Positions 50,968 through 59,667 of a stretch of 64,000 nt of DNA are shown one piece after another. Each line of letters opens with the position of its first letter. Position 1 is the first letter of the stretch. A model generated the notes under the pieces. It saw only the letters and a list, made by a program, of their open reading frames with translations, searched no databases and had not been told where the DNA came from. Position numbers and translations under genes: made by a program. This stretch comes from Ga0077555 sp963746315 (lineage in GTDB: Bacteria; Pseudomonadota; Alphaproteobacteria; Rhizobiales; Hyphomicrobiaceae): positions 992,001-1,056,000 of the forward strand of contig CAVVAR010000012.1 of the NCBI GenBank assembly GCA_963746315.1, read 5' to 3'.

Positions 50968-52005
50968 TCAAGCCTCTCTGCGGGCCATGGTCTGAGCGAG
51001 ATCTTTCAATACGCTCGCCACCTCGGTCTGGCGCGCGGCCTGATCGTCGATCCACTCGCGGACGACTTTCTGCTCGGCACGCATCTGACGGACGAGTTGG
51101 TCGACGCCCTGTGCAAGCTCCTTGACAGGCTGGCCTTGACCGTCGATGCCGTCAGCCCCTCCCTGGACGCGATCGCCGAGCTCGGTGATGGCGCGCTGCA
51201 GGTCAATGACCGCTAATTGCAGCTGATGAGCCGCGGCATCGCTGCCGAAGCCGACGGTCGACGGCGACAGATCGGTGATGCCCGACAGCCATTCCTCCAG
51301 CTCGTTGTAGAAGCGATTGTGGGCGTGGCTCGCCTGAAGCTCGAGGAAGCCGAGCACCAGGGAGCCGGCGAGACCGAGCAGGGAGGCGGAGAACGCCGTT
51401 CCCATGCCGCGCAACGGTGCCGCAAGACCGTTCTTCAACTCCTCGAAGACCAACACACTGTCCGTCTGCCTCGTGTCGAGGGTATTGATCGCCTTGCCGA
51501 CCGACTGGATGGTCTCGAGGAGGCCCCAGAACGTCCCGAGCAGGCCGAGAAAAACGAGCAGCCCCACGAGGTAGCGGCCTGTTTCGCGCGATTCGTCGAG
51601 GCGTCCGCCGATCGAATCCATGATCGAGCGCATGGTCTGGGCCGAGAGCGAGAGCGCCCCCGTGCGGTCGCGCAACATGGTCGCCATCGGCGAGAGCAGA
51701 ACCGGCTTGTGCTCGATAGCGAGGCCAGGGTCTGCAATGCGAAATGCGTTGACCCAGCGGACCTCGGGATAAAGGCGGACGACTTGCCCGAAAGCGCGAA
51801 GGATGCCAATCAGCAGGACGGCAACGATCAGCCCGTTCAACGCAGGGTTGTTCCAGAACGCCGTCATCAGCTCCTTGCCGACGATCGCGACGAGAAAGCC
51901 GACCAGCGCAATGAAAATCAACATGCCCCGGAGGAAGGCGCCGGGGGTGTTGAGGGTGCGCGAGAACGGTCGCGTCGCCGCCTCTGCCGATCGAACTCTC
52001 GCCAT
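50968..52005 (-). CDS. MotA/TolQ/ExbB-like proton-channel protein
   Basis: The 345-residue protein has two N-terminal helices (GMLIFIALVGFLVAIVGKEL and GLIVAVLLIGILRAFGQVV) and two further helices (LVGLLVFLGLLGTFWGLLET and MGTAFSASLLGLAGSLVLGF), which are the conserved MotA/TolQ/ExbB pore helices. The C-terminal 110 residues are helical. Start 52005 (MARVRSAEAATRP) has a GGAGGG site. It forms a unit with the OmpA-domain gene, giving a proton-driven motor of unknown cargo common in Hyphomicrobiales. Confidence 0.88.
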   Translation of the reverse strand: MARVRSAEAATRPFSRTLNTPGAFLRGMLIFIALVGFLVAIVGKELMTAFWNNPALNGLIVAVLLIGILRAFGQVVRLYPEVRWVNAFRIADPGLAIEHKPVLLSPMATMLRDRTGALSLSAQTMRSIMDSIGGRLDESRETGRYLVGLLVFLGLLGTFWGLLETIQSVGKAINTLDTRQTDSVLVFEELKNGLAAPLRGMGTAFSASLLGLAGSLVLGFLELQASHAHNRFYNELEEWLSGITDLSPSTVGFGSDAAAHQLQLAVIDLQRAITELGDRVQGGADGIDGQGQPVKELAQGVDQLVRQMRAEQKVVREWIDDQAARQTEVASVLKDLAQTMARREA

Positions 52006-52111
52006 CGCATCCCTCCGCTGTCCGGGCGTCGAGCTTAATCGAGGATCATGGCAGCACAATACAGTGTGCCAATCGAGCTTACCGGCGGCGTTGCGCGCGG
52101 CTTGAACGACG

Positions 52112-52900
52112 TTAACTCGATTTGATCAACGCCAGCATGTGCTTCTGGATGGCCCCGTTTGCGGCAAGGATGCTGCCGCTGTCGAGCATGGTGGTGCCGC
52201 CCTCGAGATCGGAGACGATGCCGCCTGCCTCGCGGACCATCAGGATGCCGGCGGCCATATCCCACGCTTGAATGGCATGCTCCCAATAGGCGTCGAAGCG
52301 CCCCGCAGCCACCCAGGCGAGATCCAGAGCCGCGGAGCCCAGGCGGCGCACACCAGCAGTCTCGCGCATGGCGGCCTCGCATTCGGAGAGGAAGCGCTTG
52401 TGGCCGGGCCGGCCCCGGTGAGGAATGCCGGTTACGACGAGGCAGTCGGCCAGGCTGCGACGGTTGGCGACCCTGAGACGCCGGTCGTTGACGAAGGAGC
52501 CCTTGCCCTTCTCGGCCGTGAACAGCTCGTTGGTGGCGGGATTGTAGATGACTCCGGCGACCATCTCGCCGTCGCGCTCGAGGCCGACCGAGATTGCGAA
52601 GTGGGGAACGCCATGGAGGAAATTCGTAGTGCCGTCGAGGGGATCGACGATCCAACGGTGCGACTTGTCGGGGCCTTCGACGAGGCCGCGCTCCTCCATC
52701 AGGAAGCCGTAGCCGTGGCGGGCGCGCGAGAGCTCTGCGTAGAGGATGTCCTCGGCCTTATGGTCGGCCGCGGAGACGAAGTTGGCGGGGCCTTTGACCG
52801 AAACCTGCAGTTGCTCGACCTCGCCGAAGTCGCGGGCGAGGCTGCGGCCAGCCTTACGGACGGCCGCGACCATCACGTTCATGAGTGCGGACGCAGGCAT
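52112..52900 (-). CDS. suhB: Inositol monophosphatase family protein
   Basis: The 262-residue protein is a magnesium-dependent sugar phosphatase. Metal-binding motifs are GFLMEERG, WIVDPLDGTTNFLHG and the C-terminal QAWDMAAGILMVREAGG. The N-terminus MPASALMNVMVAAVRKAGRS is typical of SuhB; I placed the start at 52900, where the family begins, though the frame is open upstream. The substrate may be inositol-1-phosphate or a related sugar phosphate; SuhB in other bacteria also has a regulatory role. Confidence 0.93.
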   Translation of the reverse strand: MPASALMNVMVAAVRKAGRSLARDFGEVEQLQVSVKGPANFVSAADHKAEDILYAELSRARHGYGFLMEERGLVEGPDKSHRWIVDPLDGTTNFLHGVPHFAISVGLERDGEMVAGVIYNPATNELFTAEKGKGSFVNDRRLRVANRRSLADCLVVTGIPHRGRPGHKRFLSECEAAMRETAGVRRLGSAALDLAWVAAGRFDAYWEHAIQAWDMAAGILMVREAGGIVSDLEGGTTMLDSGSILAANGAIQKHMLALIKSS

Positions 52901-53157
52901 CTGACCTTCTTTCGATGTGTTTGCTTCTCGGGTGCGCCGGGTCTGCGCGGCGGCGCTTACGATGGCGCGGCGTCGCGGGCGTCCTAGCGCGAGGGTTGAG
53001 CCGTTGATGCAGTGCACTATCAGCCGGGCGCCCCGGATGGCAAGTGTGGCTTGAGGCGCGCTGCAGCCCCGATGGACGCGTTTGGCCCTATGCGGGGGTG
53101 ACCTGCAGTCCATTTTCCGGCAGTTTTGGCGGATCGAGTGCCGGATGAGGTCAAGTG

Positions 53158-53403
53158 ATGCTCAAGCTGAAGCCGAATTGCGAATGTTGCGATCGAGATC
53201 TGCCGCCCGAGTCCGCCGATGCTCGGATCTGCTCGTTCGAATGCACCTTCTGCCGCGATTGCGCCGAGACGCGATTGCCGGGCGGATGCTGTCCGAATTG
53301 CGGTGGTGAGCTCGTGAGGCGTCCGGTTCGGCTCGCTGATCGTCTCGAGCGGTTTCCAGCGTCGAGCGAGCGCGTCGTGAAACCACATGCCTTCTGCGCT
53401 TAA
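53158..53403 (+). CDS. DUF1272 cysteine-rich small protein
   Basis: The 81-residue protein has the family pattern KPNCECCDRDLPPESADARI, CSFECTFCRDCAE and GGCCPNCGGELVRRP, with ten cysteines in zinc-knuckle-like pairs. It is probably a zinc-binding cytoplasmic protein of unknown role. ATG 53158 follows a GTG at 53155 that could also serve. The acetyltransferase gene begins five bases after its stop. Confidence 0.9.
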   Translation: MLKLKPNCECCDRDLPPESADARICSFECTFCRDCAETRLPGGCCPNCGGELVRRPVRLADRLERFPASSERVVKPHAFCA

Positions 53404-53407
53404 GATC

Positions 53408-53899
53408 ATGAGCCGTGCACCCATTCGTCTGCGCGATCCACGCCCCGGCGATATCGGCTGGATCGTGCATCGGCACGGCGCCCTCTACAACCAGGAGTAC
53501 GGCTGGGATTGGACGTTCGAGGCACTTGTCGCGAAGGTGGCCGGCGAGTTCATCGAGCAGTTCGACGCCCGCCGCGAGGGTTGTCGCATCGCCGAATGCG
53601 ATGGCCGCATCGTCGGAGCCGCCTTCGTCGTTCGTACTGGCGAGCCGCACGTCGCGAAGCTGCGTCTCGTCTATGTCGAGCCGGAGATGCGCGGGGCGGG
53701 CCTCGGCCGGCTTCTCGTCGAGGATTGCATGGCCTTTGCCCGTCAGGCCGGGTACCGGCGGATGACGCTGTGGACCAATGATCCGCTGATCGCCGCGCGG
53801 GCGCTCTATCAAAGGCTCGGCTTCGTGATGACGGCCTCCGAGGCGGTCACGGCGTTCGGGGTTGCGATGATGAGCGAGACGTGGGAGCGCGATTTGTGA
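53408..53899 (+). CDS. GNAT-family N-acetyltransferase
   Basis: The 163-residue protein has the GNAT core: AKLRLVYVEPEMRGAGLGRL (acetyl-CoA loop), LLVEDCMAFARQAGYRRMTL, and ARALYQRLGFVMTASE. The N-terminal IRLRDPRPGDIGWIVHRHGA and EYGWDWTFEALVAKV are typical of the single-domain relatives of MarR-fused acetyltransferases. The acceptor is unknown. It runs convergently with the methyltransferase gene seven bases downstream. Confidence 0.9.
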   Translation: MSRAPIRLRDPRPGDIGWIVHRHGALYNQEYGWDWTFEALVAKVAGEFIEQFDARREGCRIAECDGRIVGAAFVVRTGEPHVAKLRLVYVEPEMRGAGLGRLLVEDCMAFARQAGYRRMTLWTNDPLIAARALYQRLGFVMTASEAVTAFGVAMMSETWERDL

Positions 53900-53905
53900 G
53901 CCCGG

Positions 53906-54730
53906 TCAGAGAGGGCGTCGGACCAATGCCTGCATGGAGCCGATGGAGCCTTCGTCCTCGCTCCTGATGACGTTGAGCTGAAATTCTTTCATGCGTGGAC
54001 CCATGACCAGATGGGCGCCGAGGACGGGTGCGGTACCGGCCTCGAGGCGCTGGGCGTGGGCCCGGCGCACACCGAGCGTGCGTGTGGTCGTGTCCTCGAG
54101 CGCGACGATCTCGAATCCCTCCGCGGCGAGATCGTCGCGCGTCTCATCCAACGTCGCGAGAAAGCTCGTTGCGGCGCTCGCCGCCCAGGGCGCCGGATAG
54201 TGCGGCGTACCGGTCGACCCGGCGACGAGGTTCAAGAGTGCCAGCACGCCACCCGGCTTGAGAACGCGCCACGCCTCGCGATAGAAGGCCCGCTTGTCGG
54301 CAATGTTCATGATCACGTTGTGCGAGTAGGCGCTGTCGAAGGTCCGGTCGGCGAAAGGCAGGGCCGTAGCGCTGCCGTGCACGATCGTGATGCGGTCGCT
54401 TAGTCCCGTCGCGCGGCTCAGCGCCTCGGCTGCCTCGCAAAAAACCTCGGTCAGGTCGATTCCGGTGATGCGGCAGTCGAACTTGGACGCGATCCACCGC
54501 GCGGGACCACCGACGCCCGATCCGATGTCGAGAATATGCTCGCCGGGTTTCGGATCGAGGAGGGCGGCCAGCTCTTTCGTGGCGTCGAGCCCGCGGCCGT
54601 GCAGTTGGTCGGCCGGTGCGAGATGGTCGGCCGTCAGCGCCGTGCCCGGTGGCAGCGTAGCCTTCACTGCGGACAGGATACGTTCGGCGATTCCCTCGTT
54701 GGCGTAGTGCTCCGCGATCCTGTCGGTCAT
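53906..54730 (-). CDS. Class I SAM-dependent methyltransferase
   Basis: The 274-residue enzyme has the SAM-binding motif ILDIGSGVGGPARWIASKF, the acidic residue in CRITGIDLTEVF, ITIVHGSATALPFADRTFDS and AWRVLKPGGVLALLNL. It resembles small-molecule methyltransferases of the UbiE/sterol type. Start 54730 was chosen because the domain architecture begins there. It lies downstream of the RidA and unknown-protein genes on the same strand, 93 bases from the latter, and may share their promoter. Confidence 0.88.
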   Translation of the reverse strand: MTDRIAEHYANEGIAERILSAVKATLPPGTALTADHLAPADQLHGRGLDATKELAALLDPKPGEHILDIGSGVGGPARWIASKFDCRITGIDLTEVFCEAAEALSRATGLSDRITIVHGSATALPFADRTFDSAYSHNVIMNIADKRAFYREAWRVLKPGGVLALLNLVAGSTGTPHYPAPWAASAATSFLATLDETRDDLAAEGFEIVALEDTTTRTLGVRRAHAQRLEAGTAPVLGAHLVMGPRMKEFQLNVIRSEDEGSIGSMQALVRRPL

Positions 54731-54823
54731 AGGGGCCACTCCTTGAGGCGAACAACGCGATCGATATTGCCAGCGCGAGTGAGAGGCGCGATGGCCTCTC
54801 ACCGAATGCGATCTGCAGGGCGA

Positions 54824-55399
54824 TTAGCGCGGCTCGGTCCAGCTTTCCGAGAAGGCGAGTGCCGACGTCGAGAAGGGGCGACCTTCACGGTCCATCGGCC
54901 AGGCCTTGCCGGACGCAACGACGCCGTTGTGGATGAGACGTGCGCCGAGGGCGGGAATGAGCACGGTGTTGAGGCCATACTTGCGGCCATTGTGACCCGG
55001 CTGGTGATGGATCATCAGTGGCTCGCCGATGTCGTACCACGTCAGCACGATCTCCTCGGTCGAGGTCACGACGCGCTCGGTCCAGAACGTGCGCGGGTCG
55101 CCTTCCTTCTCGAACTCGGCATCGAGGACGGGGATGTCCTTGTCGGCGAGCTCGGCATTGAGCATCCCTTGCACCGTATCCTGCAGCCAGCGCGTCATCG
55201 AGATGTTGTCGGAGTAGATGCGCCACTTGTTGTCGGTGACCTCGCTCTTGAGATAGAGCACGTGGCCCGGTCCCATCGGCGAGAGATAGATGCGCCAGAA
55301 GCTGGCGTTGGTCGTCAGCGGGCCGCCGTTCGTCGCCGAGAGCCGCAGGAACGGGTTCTCGCCGGTGAGGATGGTCTTGTTCGGGTCTGTGATGGACAT
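54824..55399 (-). CDS. Conserved-looking protein of unknown function
   Basis: I do not recognise this 191-residue protein. It has no signal peptide or membrane helix, is rich in Trp and beta-type segments (NASFWRIYLSPMGPGHVLYL, DNKWRIYSDNISMTRWLQDT), and ends with ALAFSESWTEPR. The segment IHHQPGHNGRKYGLNTV contains several His that could bind a metal. It stands 20 bases after ridA and is probably in one transcript with ggt and ridA, which suggests a part in amine or peptide breakdown. Confidence 0.7.
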   Translation of the reverse strand: MSITDPNKTILTGENPFLRLSATNGGPLTTNASFWRIYLSPMGPGHVLYLKSEVTDNKWRIYSDNISMTRWLQDTVQGMLNAELADKDIPVLDAEFEKEGDPRTFWTERVVTSTEEIVLTWYDIGEPLMIHHQPGHNGRKYGLNTVLIPALGARLIHNGVVASGKAWPMDREGRPFSTSALAFSESWTEPR

Positions 55400-55419
55400 G
55401 GGACTCTCCTTCGTTGGGA

Positions 55420-55815
55420 CTAGATGACAGCGATGGCCTCGACCTCGATCAGCCATCCCGGCATGGCAAGGGCCGTCACGCCGACGAGGGTCGAGGCGGG
55501 CGCCTTCTTGCCGAACACCTCCTCGCGAACGGCCGCGAGCTCGATGCGGTGACGGATGTCGACCAGGTAGGTATTGAGCTTGACGATGTTGGCGACAGTG
55601 CCGCCGGCAGCTTCCACCTGGGCCTTCAGGGATGCGAACGTGGCACGGGCCTGGGCGGCGAAGTCGCCTGCGTGACCGACGCCGCCTTTGTCGTCGTAAT
55701 CCACCTGTCCCGAGATGAGGATGATGGACTGAGCACCCGTCACCTTGATGGTCTGGGTATAGGCGGGCGGGTCGAATACGCCTTTCGCCGCAAGCTGCTC
55801 GATCTTCAACGCCAT
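55420..55815 (-). CDS. RidA-family enamine/imine deaminase
   Basis: The 131-residue protein has the Rid family features: IILISGQVDYDDKGGVGHAG, RATFASLKAQVEAAGGTVAN, NTYLVDIRHR and TLVGVTALAMPGWLIEVEAI. The catalytic Arg expected in RidA is replaced in this region (after VD), so it may belong to a Rid subfamily with another activity. It follows ggt by 39 bases. Confidence 0.88.
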   Translation of the reverse strand: MALKIEQLAAKGVFDPPAYTQTIKVTGAQSIILISGQVDYDDKGGVGHAGDFAAQARATFASLKAQVEAAGGTVANIVKLNTYLVDIRHRIELAAVREEVFGKKAPASTLVGVTALAMPGWLIEVEAIAVI

Positions 55816-55854
55816 GAGATTTCCTCCTCGGTGGCCGTGGGTTTGACGATGAGA

Positions 55855-57456
55855 CTACACCTCATCCTCGCTCACCGCCTCGCTCCAATGTTGCTGTGGC
55901 TCGGTGGCGCCTTCGTTGCTGGCGCTCGTGCGCCGGACGGCACCTGCGATGGTGAAGTTGACGGGGTGGGGAAGGGCATCGACCTCCACCGTATCGAAGG
56001 CGGATGACAGCTTGGCTTTAGTCTCGGGTGGGAGGCTTCGGTCGACGGTGACGGCGGCGCCGCCGGAGACGTCGATCCGAGGCTGATGGAAGGCGCGGTC
56101 GAGGTCCCAGCCGAAGTCTGCCATCTGGGCGAGCAGTTGAAAGACTGCCGGAATGATGCGACGGCCGCCGCAGCCGCCGATGCCGACGGCGATGCCGTCC
56201 TTCTCCATGATCGTCGGAACATAATTGGAGAGCCCGCGCTTGTCGGGGGCGAGGCCGTTCGGGCCTTCAGGCCGCGGATCGAACCAGTTGATCCCGTTGT
56301 TCATGAGGATGCCGGACTGCGGCAGGACCACGCGGCTTCCGAACAGCGAAAGCAGCGTTTGCGTCAGTGTGACGATGTTACCTTCAGCGTCGATGACGGA
56401 GAGGTGCGTCGTGGAGGTGGGAAGGCCCCGCTCGCCGGCATCGCCCATGCGCTCGAACCGATCCTTCCACGCGAAGTCGAGAGCTTTGGCGTAGGCGAGG
56501 AAGCGATCACCGTCCGGCGCGTCGCCCGGTGTGCCGCCGTGCTTGGCGAGATGATCAAAGGCGAGAAGGAGCGTGGGTCCGCCGTTCAGCTCGGGGAGCA
56601 CGGTGACGCTCTGCCCGCGGTAGCTGCGCGAAAGCGGCTCACGTTCCACGGGCGCCACGGCTGCGAGGTCATCGGTCGAGAGATATCCGCCCATGGCCTG
56701 CACATCCTCGGCCATGGCCCGGGCGAGGGGACCCTTGTACAAGACCTCGGCGCCATCCGATGCAATGGCCTTGAGTGTTCGCGCGAGCACTTTGCATGGG
56801 AGACGTAGCACCTCGAGCCCGGTTTGCGGGGCGGGAGCGATCGGCGGAAGGCCGCCGCGGAGGAAGCGGTCGGCCGAGCCGGGGTCCTTCTGCAGATCTG
56901 CCAGAGCATTGGCGATCATCAGCGTCGTATGAAAGTCGACGACGAGGCCGTCGCTCGCGAGATCGATGGCGGGGGTGAGCAGGCGGCTCCACGGCTTCGA
57001 GCCGAGCAGGCGGTGGGCGAGGGCGAGGCCGGCGGGTTGCGTCGGCGCGACGATCGCTTTTGGACCGACCGTGTTCACGTTGCCGACGACGGATGGCCAA
57101 CCGAACAAATTATGCTCGTCCTTGCCGCCGGCGAGCTCGAAGTCCTCCATTCTGAGGCCCTTCGGCGAGCGACCGCCGAAATCGATCGCGGTGATGGCAC
57201 CTGTCCGCGCGTTTCGATGCAGCAATGCGCCGACGCCGCCGATGCCGCTCATCCAGGGCTCGACCACGCCGACGGCGAACGCTGCGGCGACGGCGGCGTC
57301 CATGGCATTGCCCCCTTCCTTCAGCACCCGTGCGCCGACTTCGGATGCAATCCGGTTCTGCGTGACGACGATGCCGCCTTGCGAGCGGGTTGAAGGTTTA
57401 GATACCTGGCGCTTTCGCGAGACATTGGGCGAGCAGAGATTGCGGGCGGTAGGCAT
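55855..57456 (-). CDS. ggt: Gamma-glutamyltransferase
   Basis: The 533-residue enzyme is a self-cleaving N-terminal nucleophile hydrolase. The nucleophile Thr is in GLPTSTTHLSVIDAEGN, and the small-subunit residues GNIVTLTQTLLSLFGSRVVL, NNGINWFDPRP and GGCGGRRIIPAVFQLLA are conserved; the large-subunit part ends with NGGPTLLLAFDHLA. There is no clear signal peptide, so it probably acts in the cytoplasm, unlike E. coli GGT. Neighbouring ridA suggests use in nitrogen-compound breakdown rather than glutathione recycling. Confidence 0.93.
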   Translation of the reverse strand: MPTARNLCSPNVSRKRQVSKPSTRSQGGIVVTQNRIASEVGARVLKEGGNAMDAAVAAAFAVGVVEPWMSGIGGVGALLHRNARTGAITAIDFGGRSPKGLRMEDFELAGGKDEHNLFGWPSVVGNVNTVGPKAIVAPTQPAGLALAHRLLGSKPWSRLLTPAIDLASDGLVVDFHTTLMIANALADLQKDPGSADRFLRGGLPPIAPAPQTGLEVLRLPCKVLARTLKAIASDGAEVLYKGPLARAMAEDVQAMGGYLSTDDLAAVAPVEREPLSRSYRGQSVTVLPELNGGPTLLLAFDHLAKHGGTPGDAPDGDRFLAYAKALDFAWKDRFERMGDAGERGLPTSTTHLSVIDAEGNIVTLTQTLLSLFGSRVVLPQSGILMNNGINWFDPRPEGPNGLAPDKRGLSNYVPTIMEKDGIAVGIGGCGGRRIIPAVFQLLAQMADFGWDLDRAFHQPRIDVSGGAAVTVDRSLPPETKAKLSSAFDTVEVDALPHPVNFTIAGAVRRTSASNEGATEPQQHWSEAVSEDEV

Positions 57457-57487
57457 GGGGGCTCCGTCGGATTGGGCTTGTTCGATT

Positions 57488-58288
57488 TCAGGCTCGGCTG
57501 CCGAAGTGGGCGATCAGTGCATCGAGCGTCGCGTCGGGCTTTTCCTGCATCATCATGTGGCCGCAGGCGGGTAGCGTTACGCATCGCGCATTTGCAATCA
57601 GCTTGGCGAGCTCCTGGCCTTTGCGGGCGGGGGTCATCACGTCGCTGTCACCGAGCAGCAGCAGCGTCGGAGCCTTGACGGCAGCAGCCGATTGCGTGGC
57701 GGTCGTCCAGGCATTGCAGGCGGCGAGGTCGGCGGCGAGCGCGGCGTCTCGGCCTTGCCCCAACAGCATGCGGGCGGCGCCGGTCATCCACAGCCCGGGC
57801 GTGGGATTGCCACCGATCTTGGCGGGATTGGCGAAGCACCAGCCGGTCATCATGTCGTAGGCGCGGTCGGGTGTTTCCTTTGCCGCCGTCAGAAGCGCCG
57901 GGTGCACAGGCATCGCCGAGGAGACGCCGAGAAGGCCAAGGCCGGTGACGCGATCCGGTTTGCGCGCGGCCGTCTCGAGCGCGATCACGGCGCCCATCGA
58001 ATGGCCGACGAGGGCGGCGCGGGCGACTTTGGCGGCATCCAAGAGAGCAGTCACCCAATCGCACATGGCCTCGATGCTTTCGAGCCGCGGTCCTTCCGAG
58101 CGGCCGTGCGCGGGCAAATCCACGGCGAGCACGGACCAGCCATGCCAGGCGAACCAGCGGCTCTGAAGCTGCCAGCAGGTGTGATTGAGGCCGGCGCCGT
58201 GAATGAAAACGATGACGGGCTGCGACGGATCGAACACGCGTCCGCCGGTGGCGGCAAAGGCGGTCTTGCCGTTGACGGTGAGCTGCAT
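57488..58288 (-). CDS. Alpha/beta-fold hydrolase
   Basis: The 266-residue protein has the oxyanion motif VFIHGAGLNHTCW, the nucleophile Ser in ALVGHSMGAVIALE, the acidic residue after LLLLGDSDVMTPA and the catalytic His in ACGHMMMQEKP. It is a cytoplasmic esterase or lactonase of unknown substrate. It starts four bases after the sulfhydrylase stop, so the two are co-transcribed. Confidence 0.9.
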   Translation of the reverse strand: MQLTVNGKTAFAATGGRVFDPSQPVIVFIHGAGLNHTCWQLQSRWFAWHGWSVLAVDLPAHGRSEGPRLESIEAMCDWVTALLDAAKVARAALVGHSMGAVIALETAARKPDRVTGLGLLGVSSAMPVHPALLTAAKETPDRAYDMMTGWCFANPAKIGGNPTPGLWMTGAARMLLGQGRDAALAADLAACNAWTTATQSAAAVKAPTLLLLGDSDVMTPARKGQELAKLIANARCVTLPACGHMMMQEKPDATLDALIAHFGSRA

Positions 58289-58292
58289 CGGC

Positions 58293-59588
58293 TTAGCCTT
58301 TCTGCGAGGCTTTGAGGGCTTGTTCTAGATCCTCGACAAGGTCCTGGGGGTCCTCGAGGCCGATGGAGAGGCGAACCAGCTCCTCGCCGATGCCCGCGGC
58401 GGCCAGCTCCATAGCGCTCATCTGCTGATGGGTGGTGGAGCCTGGATGGATGACCAGCGACTTGGCGTCGCCAACATTGGCGAGGTGCGAGAAGACGCGC
58501 AGGCGCTCGATCAGCTTGGCGCCGGCTGCGCGGCCGCCCTTTACGCCGAAACTCATCATGGCGCCGGCGCCGCGCGGGAGCTGCGTCTTGGCCAGCGCGT
58601 GGTCGGGGTGGCTTTCGAGGCCGGGATACTTCACCCAGGCGACGGCCGGGTTCTGCTCGAGGAATTTTGCCACCGTTCGTGCATTCTCGACATGGCGGGC
58701 CATGCGGACTGGCAGCGTCTCGAGGCCTTGCAGCAGATAGAAGGCCGTCTGCGGCGCCATCGCGGCGCCGAAGTCGCGCAGGCCCTCGGCTCGGGCCCGC
58801 ATGATGAAGGCGGCCGGGCCGAACTCCTCGGCAAAGGCCAAGCCGTGATACCCGGCGTAGGGCTCGGTCAGCGTCGGGAACTTGTCGGACGTGGACCAGT
58901 CGAAGCGCCCACCATCGACGACGACGCCACCAATGGCGACGCCGTGCCCACCGATGAATTTCGTCGCGGAGTGCATGACGATATCGGCGCCCCACTCGAA
59001 CGGGCGGTTCAGATAGGGCGTCGAGAACGTCGAGTCGATCATCAGGGGCAGCCCCGCCGCATGCGCGACCTCGGCGACGGCGCGAAGGTCGAGGACCTCG
59101 AGACCAGGGTTGCCGAGTGTCTCTGCCAGGACGAGGCGCGTCTCAGGCCGGATCGCCTTGGCGAACGACTGCGGATCGCGAGGATCGACCAATGTCGCGG
59201 TGATGCCGAAGCGCGGCAGCGTGTGCACGAGCATGTTGTGGGTGCCGCCGTAGATGCGGCTAGAGGCAACGATGTGGGCCCCCTGGCCCATCAGCGTCGA
59301 GACGGCGAGGAAGAGGGCCGCTTGCCCACTCGCCGTTGCCACCGCGCCGACGCCGCCTTCCAGGGCCGCCATGCGCTCCTCGAACACGGCCACCGTCGGA
59401 TTGGAGATGCGTGAGTAGATGTGGCCGGCTCGCTCGAGGTTGAACAGCCCGGCCGCATGCTCGGTGCTCTCGAACACGAAGGACGTGGTCTGGTAGATGG
59501 GCACGGCTCGGGCGCCCGTCGCCGGATCAGGCCGCTGGCCGGCATGGAGGGCGAGGGTGTCGAAACGCGGGTACTGGTCGGCGGTCAT
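58293..59588 (-). CDS. O-acetylhomoserine sulfhydrylase / cystathionine-synthase family PLP enzyme
   Basis: The 431-residue protein belongs to the Cys/Met metabolism PLP family. The PLP lysine is in MHSATKFIGGHG, with the substrate-side segments YSRISNPTVAVFEERMAALE and GGRFDWSTSDKFPTLTEPY that fit O-acetylhomoserine sulfhydrylase rather than cystathionine gamma-synthase. It would make homocysteine from O-acetylhomoserine and sulfide. A SAM-responsive leader is not visible upstream. Confidence 0.9.
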   Translation of the reverse strand: MTADQYPRFDTLALHAGQRPDPATGARAVPIYQTTSFVFESTEHAAGLFNLERAGHIYSRISNPTVAVFEERMAALEGGVGAVATASGQAALFLAVSTLMGQGAHIVASSRIYGGTHNMLVHTLPRFGITATLVDPRDPQSFAKAIRPETRLVLAETLGNPGLEVLDLRAVAEVAHAAGLPLMIDSTFSTPYLNRPFEWGADIVMHSATKFIGGHGVAIGGVVVDGGRFDWSTSDKFPTLTEPYAGYHGLAFAEEFGPAAFIMRARAEGLRDFGAAMAPQTAFYLLQGLETLPVRMARHVENARTVAKFLEQNPAVAWVKYPGLESHPDHALAKTQLPRGAGAMMSFGVKGGRAAGAKLIERLRVFSHLANVGDAKSLVIHPGSTTHQQMSAMELAAAGIGEELVRLSIGLEDPQDLVEDLEQALKASQKG

Positions 59589-59625
59589 GATGGGCCTCGG
59601 GTGAGAGCTTGCCCGAAGCTATGCG

Positions 59626-59652
59626 AGAGACGGCCGTGAGGCCAGGGTCTCT
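59626..59652. terminator. Hairpin between the enolase-superfamily and sulfhydrylase genes
   Basis: AGAGAC (59626-59631) pairs with GTCTCT (59647-59652) and, inside it, GGCC pairs with GGCC around GTGA. It could end transcripts from the enolase-superfamily gene before the sulfhydrylase gene, which lies on the same strand. There is no T-run after it, so its terminator role is uncertain. Confidence 0.35.
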
Positions 59653-59667
59653 AGTGGCAGACCCGGC

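Noticed and set aside
59589..59667. A possible SAM-II riboswitch before the sulfhydrylase gene
   Set aside because: The leader is too short and lacks the conserved pseudoknot sequence; only a simple hairpin is seen.
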